6,377 nt of DNA from Lysobacterales bacterium (GTDB lineage Bacteria > Pseudomonadota > Gammaproteobacteria > Xanthomonadales > Rhodanobacteraceae), in the NCBI GenBank assembly GCA_013298265.1, contig JAAFHE010000243.1, positions 1 to 6,377 of the forward strand, read 5' to 3'. Shown here piece after piece: positions 4,991 through 6,377 of the stretch. Positions within the stretch are counted from its first letter, which is position 1. The number at the start of each line of letters is the position of its first letter. Below the pieces are notes generated by a model. The model made no database searches, was not told the origin of the DNA, and worked only from the letters and a program-made list of their open reading frames with translations. Both the position numbers and the translations under genes were made by a program.

Positions 4991-6377
4991 CTAGCCTGCA
5001 CCCGTGACCGAACGCGAGTCCGGTGCCGGCAGGTCCTGCTGCCGCTCGACGGATTCCGGTATCGGAAGGCCCAGCGCGTAGTTCACGGCATGGTAGGCGG
5101 ACAGCACCGCGCCTTCCATCCAGCCGGGCAGGTAGGAAACCTGGTCTCCGGCGACGATGAACTGCTGCTCCGGCCGCAGCAGACGCTGATAGGCAGCGGC
5201 ATGGCCCTCGTCGGTATGGTTCCATTCGGCCCAGCCGCCTTCGATATGCGGCACTTCCTGCCAGGCGATCGACAGGCCTTTTTCAATCGGAACCTGGCGA
5301 CGGAATTCGGCGTGCAAGCGCTCTCCACCCTGCAGCGCCAACTCCAGGCGCGGCTTCAGTTCCAGCTTGCCGAATTCGGTGGCGACGGGATTGTTCCTGG
5401 CGTCGTAGTTGTAGGCGCCGGTCAGCACCGCCGGGCCGGGGGCGAAGTAGTCGGCCGACGGATACCACACCTGCGTGATCGGGTGGGCTATCCAGCTGAT
5501 GCCGCCGAAGATCTGCGGGCCATTGGTATTGGCGGGTCCGCGCAGCGCTTCCCAGAAGCGCGAGTTCGCCTGCCAGCCGACCTTGCAGGTTTTCGCGAAC
5601 TTCACCGTGCCCACGGCCTTGCGGTATTCGGCGCTGAAGCTGGCATCCAGCCGCGTGGCAAGCAGCGGCAGCGGGATGGTGCTGATGCAGTAGTCGACGG
5701 TTTCGGCGGGATGCTTCTCGAAGCCGATGCGCACCTGGCCGCCGGCCAGGGTCACGCGTGTGACGACCCTGTTGGTCAGCACCGAGTCCTTGCCGAATGC
5801 ATCGCGCAGGGCATCGACGATCTTGCGCATGCCGCCGACCGGATGGAACAGGGTGGTCTGCCAGAGATAGTCCTCGGCCTGGTAGAAGCGGTGGGACCAG
5901 AAGCGGGACTTGAGCAGTTGGTCGAGGTCGAGCGGTTTGATCGGCTCGCCGGGGTTGATGACACCAGGGTCGCTCACATAGCCGCTGCGCGTCGAGCCCA
6001 GGTATTTGTAGGGCGGATCACTTTCTTTGCTGATATTGCCAAAGGTGGACAGCAGGCTCAGGAGTGCGTCGCGATCCGCTTCGCTGAGCGTGTCGTCCAG
6101 GCCATGCTTGTTGATCGCCTTCGCCAGCAGTTCGGCGATGTAGCCTCGTGTGTCGTTCGCCACCTGGCGGTTCTTCACTGCCTTGCTGTCGAAGGCGCCG
6201 TCGGCCTGGAAGTGATTGGCGCGCGTCTCCATGATGTAGGGCTGCAAAGGCACGTTCAGTTCCTGGCACAGCTCCAGCAGGGCGACATGGTGATAGGGAA
6301 TGCGCCCACAGCCGGCTTCGAAATACTGGCTGCGCGGGTCGCCGCTGAACCGGCAGATCTGGTCTGTGCGACCGGTC
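4991..6377 (-). CDS. Flavin-dependent amine oxidase (monoamine / L-amino-acid oxidase family), 5' end outside window
   Basis: The gene enters at the window's right edge; 461 residues up to TAG 4991 are visible. The family oxidises amines or amino acids with FAD, releasing hydrogen peroxide on reoxidation. Visible motifs: TGR near the edge, probably the tail of the GGR flavin motif; QYFEAGCGRIPYHH (17-30); FHPVGGM (177-183), the PxGG motif before the second FAD segment; CISTIPLPLL (230-239); KVGWQANSRFWE (265-276); SIAWQEVPHIEGGW (369-382); and the C-terminal flavin signature IVAGDQ...PGWMEGAVLSAYHA (407-430). The N-terminal GxGxxG dinucleotide fold lies off the window. An in-frame GTG at 6253 is not the start, because family-conserved sequence continues upstream of it. 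The substrate cannot be told from this sequence. Catalase follows downstream, which suits a peroxide-producing enzyme. The closing 25 residues after the FAD motif are unremarkable. Confidence 0.9.
   Translation of the reverse strand, partial: TGRTDQICRFSGDPRSQYFEAGCGRIPYHHVALLELCQELNVPLQPYIMETRANHFQADGAFDSKAVKNRQVANDTRGYIAELLAKAINKHGLDDTLSEADRDALLSLLSTFGNISKESDPPYKYLGSTRSGYVSDPGVINPGEPIKPLDLDQLLKSRFWSHRFYQAEDYLWQTTLFHPVGGMRKIVDALRDAFGKDSVLTNRVVTRVTLAGGQVRIGFEKHPAETVDYCISTIPLPLLATRLDASFSAEYRKAVGTVKFAKTCKVGWQANSRFWEALRGPANTNGPQIFGGISWIAHPITQVWYPSADYFAPGPAVLTGAYNYDARNNPVATEFGKLELKPRLELALQGGERLHAEFRRQVPIEKGLSIAWQEVPHIEGGWAEWNHTDEGHAAAYQRLLRPEQQFIVAGDQVSYLPGWMEGAVLSAYHAVNYALGLPIPESVERQQDLPAPDSRSVTGAG

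Noticed and set aside
4440..5225. 261-codon minus-strand open frame
   Set aside because: Its upstream half overlaps the amine oxidase in another frame and is Arg/Pro-rich noise. Only its middle part (4620-4703) carries meaningful similarity, reported as the Doc remnant.
6251..6253. GTG at 6253 as the amine oxidase start
   Set aside because: The frame stays open to the window edge, and upstream residues (YFEAGCGRIPYHH) are family-like, so the gene begins outside the window.

Overview
The window is GC-rich and looks like chromosomal DNA of a Gram-negative gammaproteobacterium. Xanthomonadales (Xanthomonadaceae or Rhodanobacteraceae type) is my best guess, but I infer this from general character and did not establish it: an outer-membrane TamA/TamB pair, a short two-helix DUF3096 protein, and an intergenic repeat of the GTCAT(T/C)CCCGC...GCGGG(A/G)AT type that is common in beta/gammaproteobacteria. 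Every gene I can support is on the minus strand, so transcription runs from high to low coordinates.

Layout in direction of transcription. (1) 6377-4991: a flavin amine oxidase missing its N-terminus at the window edge, followed by a perfect 14-bp hairpin. (2) 4909-4620: a lower-GC island with a 65-codon unrecognised ORF and, just behind it, what reads as the first ~28 codons of a Doc (death-on-curing) toxin that then loses similarity and has no catalytic part. I read this as a decayed toxin-antitoxin module. (3) 4502-4437: a catalase promoter region with a good OxyR-type site. (4) 4406-2958: a complete small-subunit (clade 3) haem catalase ending in a hairpin terminator. (5) 2817-2674: a 47-residue two-helix DUF3096 membrane protein with a strong ribosome binding site and a hairpin directly ahead of it. 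(6) 2673-2187: a gene-free stretch with a REPIN-like pair of inverted 27-bp palindromic repeats, a CRP/Clp-like site and a putative tamA promoter. (7) 2186-1: tamA complete and tamB beginning, coupled by a 4-base GTGA overlap; tamB runs off the window.

Functional themes. The TamA-TamB operon builds the translocation and assembly module linking inner and outer membranes. The amine oxidase family releases hydrogen peroxide as it reoxidises its flavin, and the next large gene is a peroxide-destroying catalase behind an OxyR-like site, so a peroxide producer and a peroxide remover sit side by side. The most notable unannotated items are the Doc remnant with its upstream small ORF, the repeat pair with compensatory base changes, and the two candidate operators. 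I did not find a complete novel system here.
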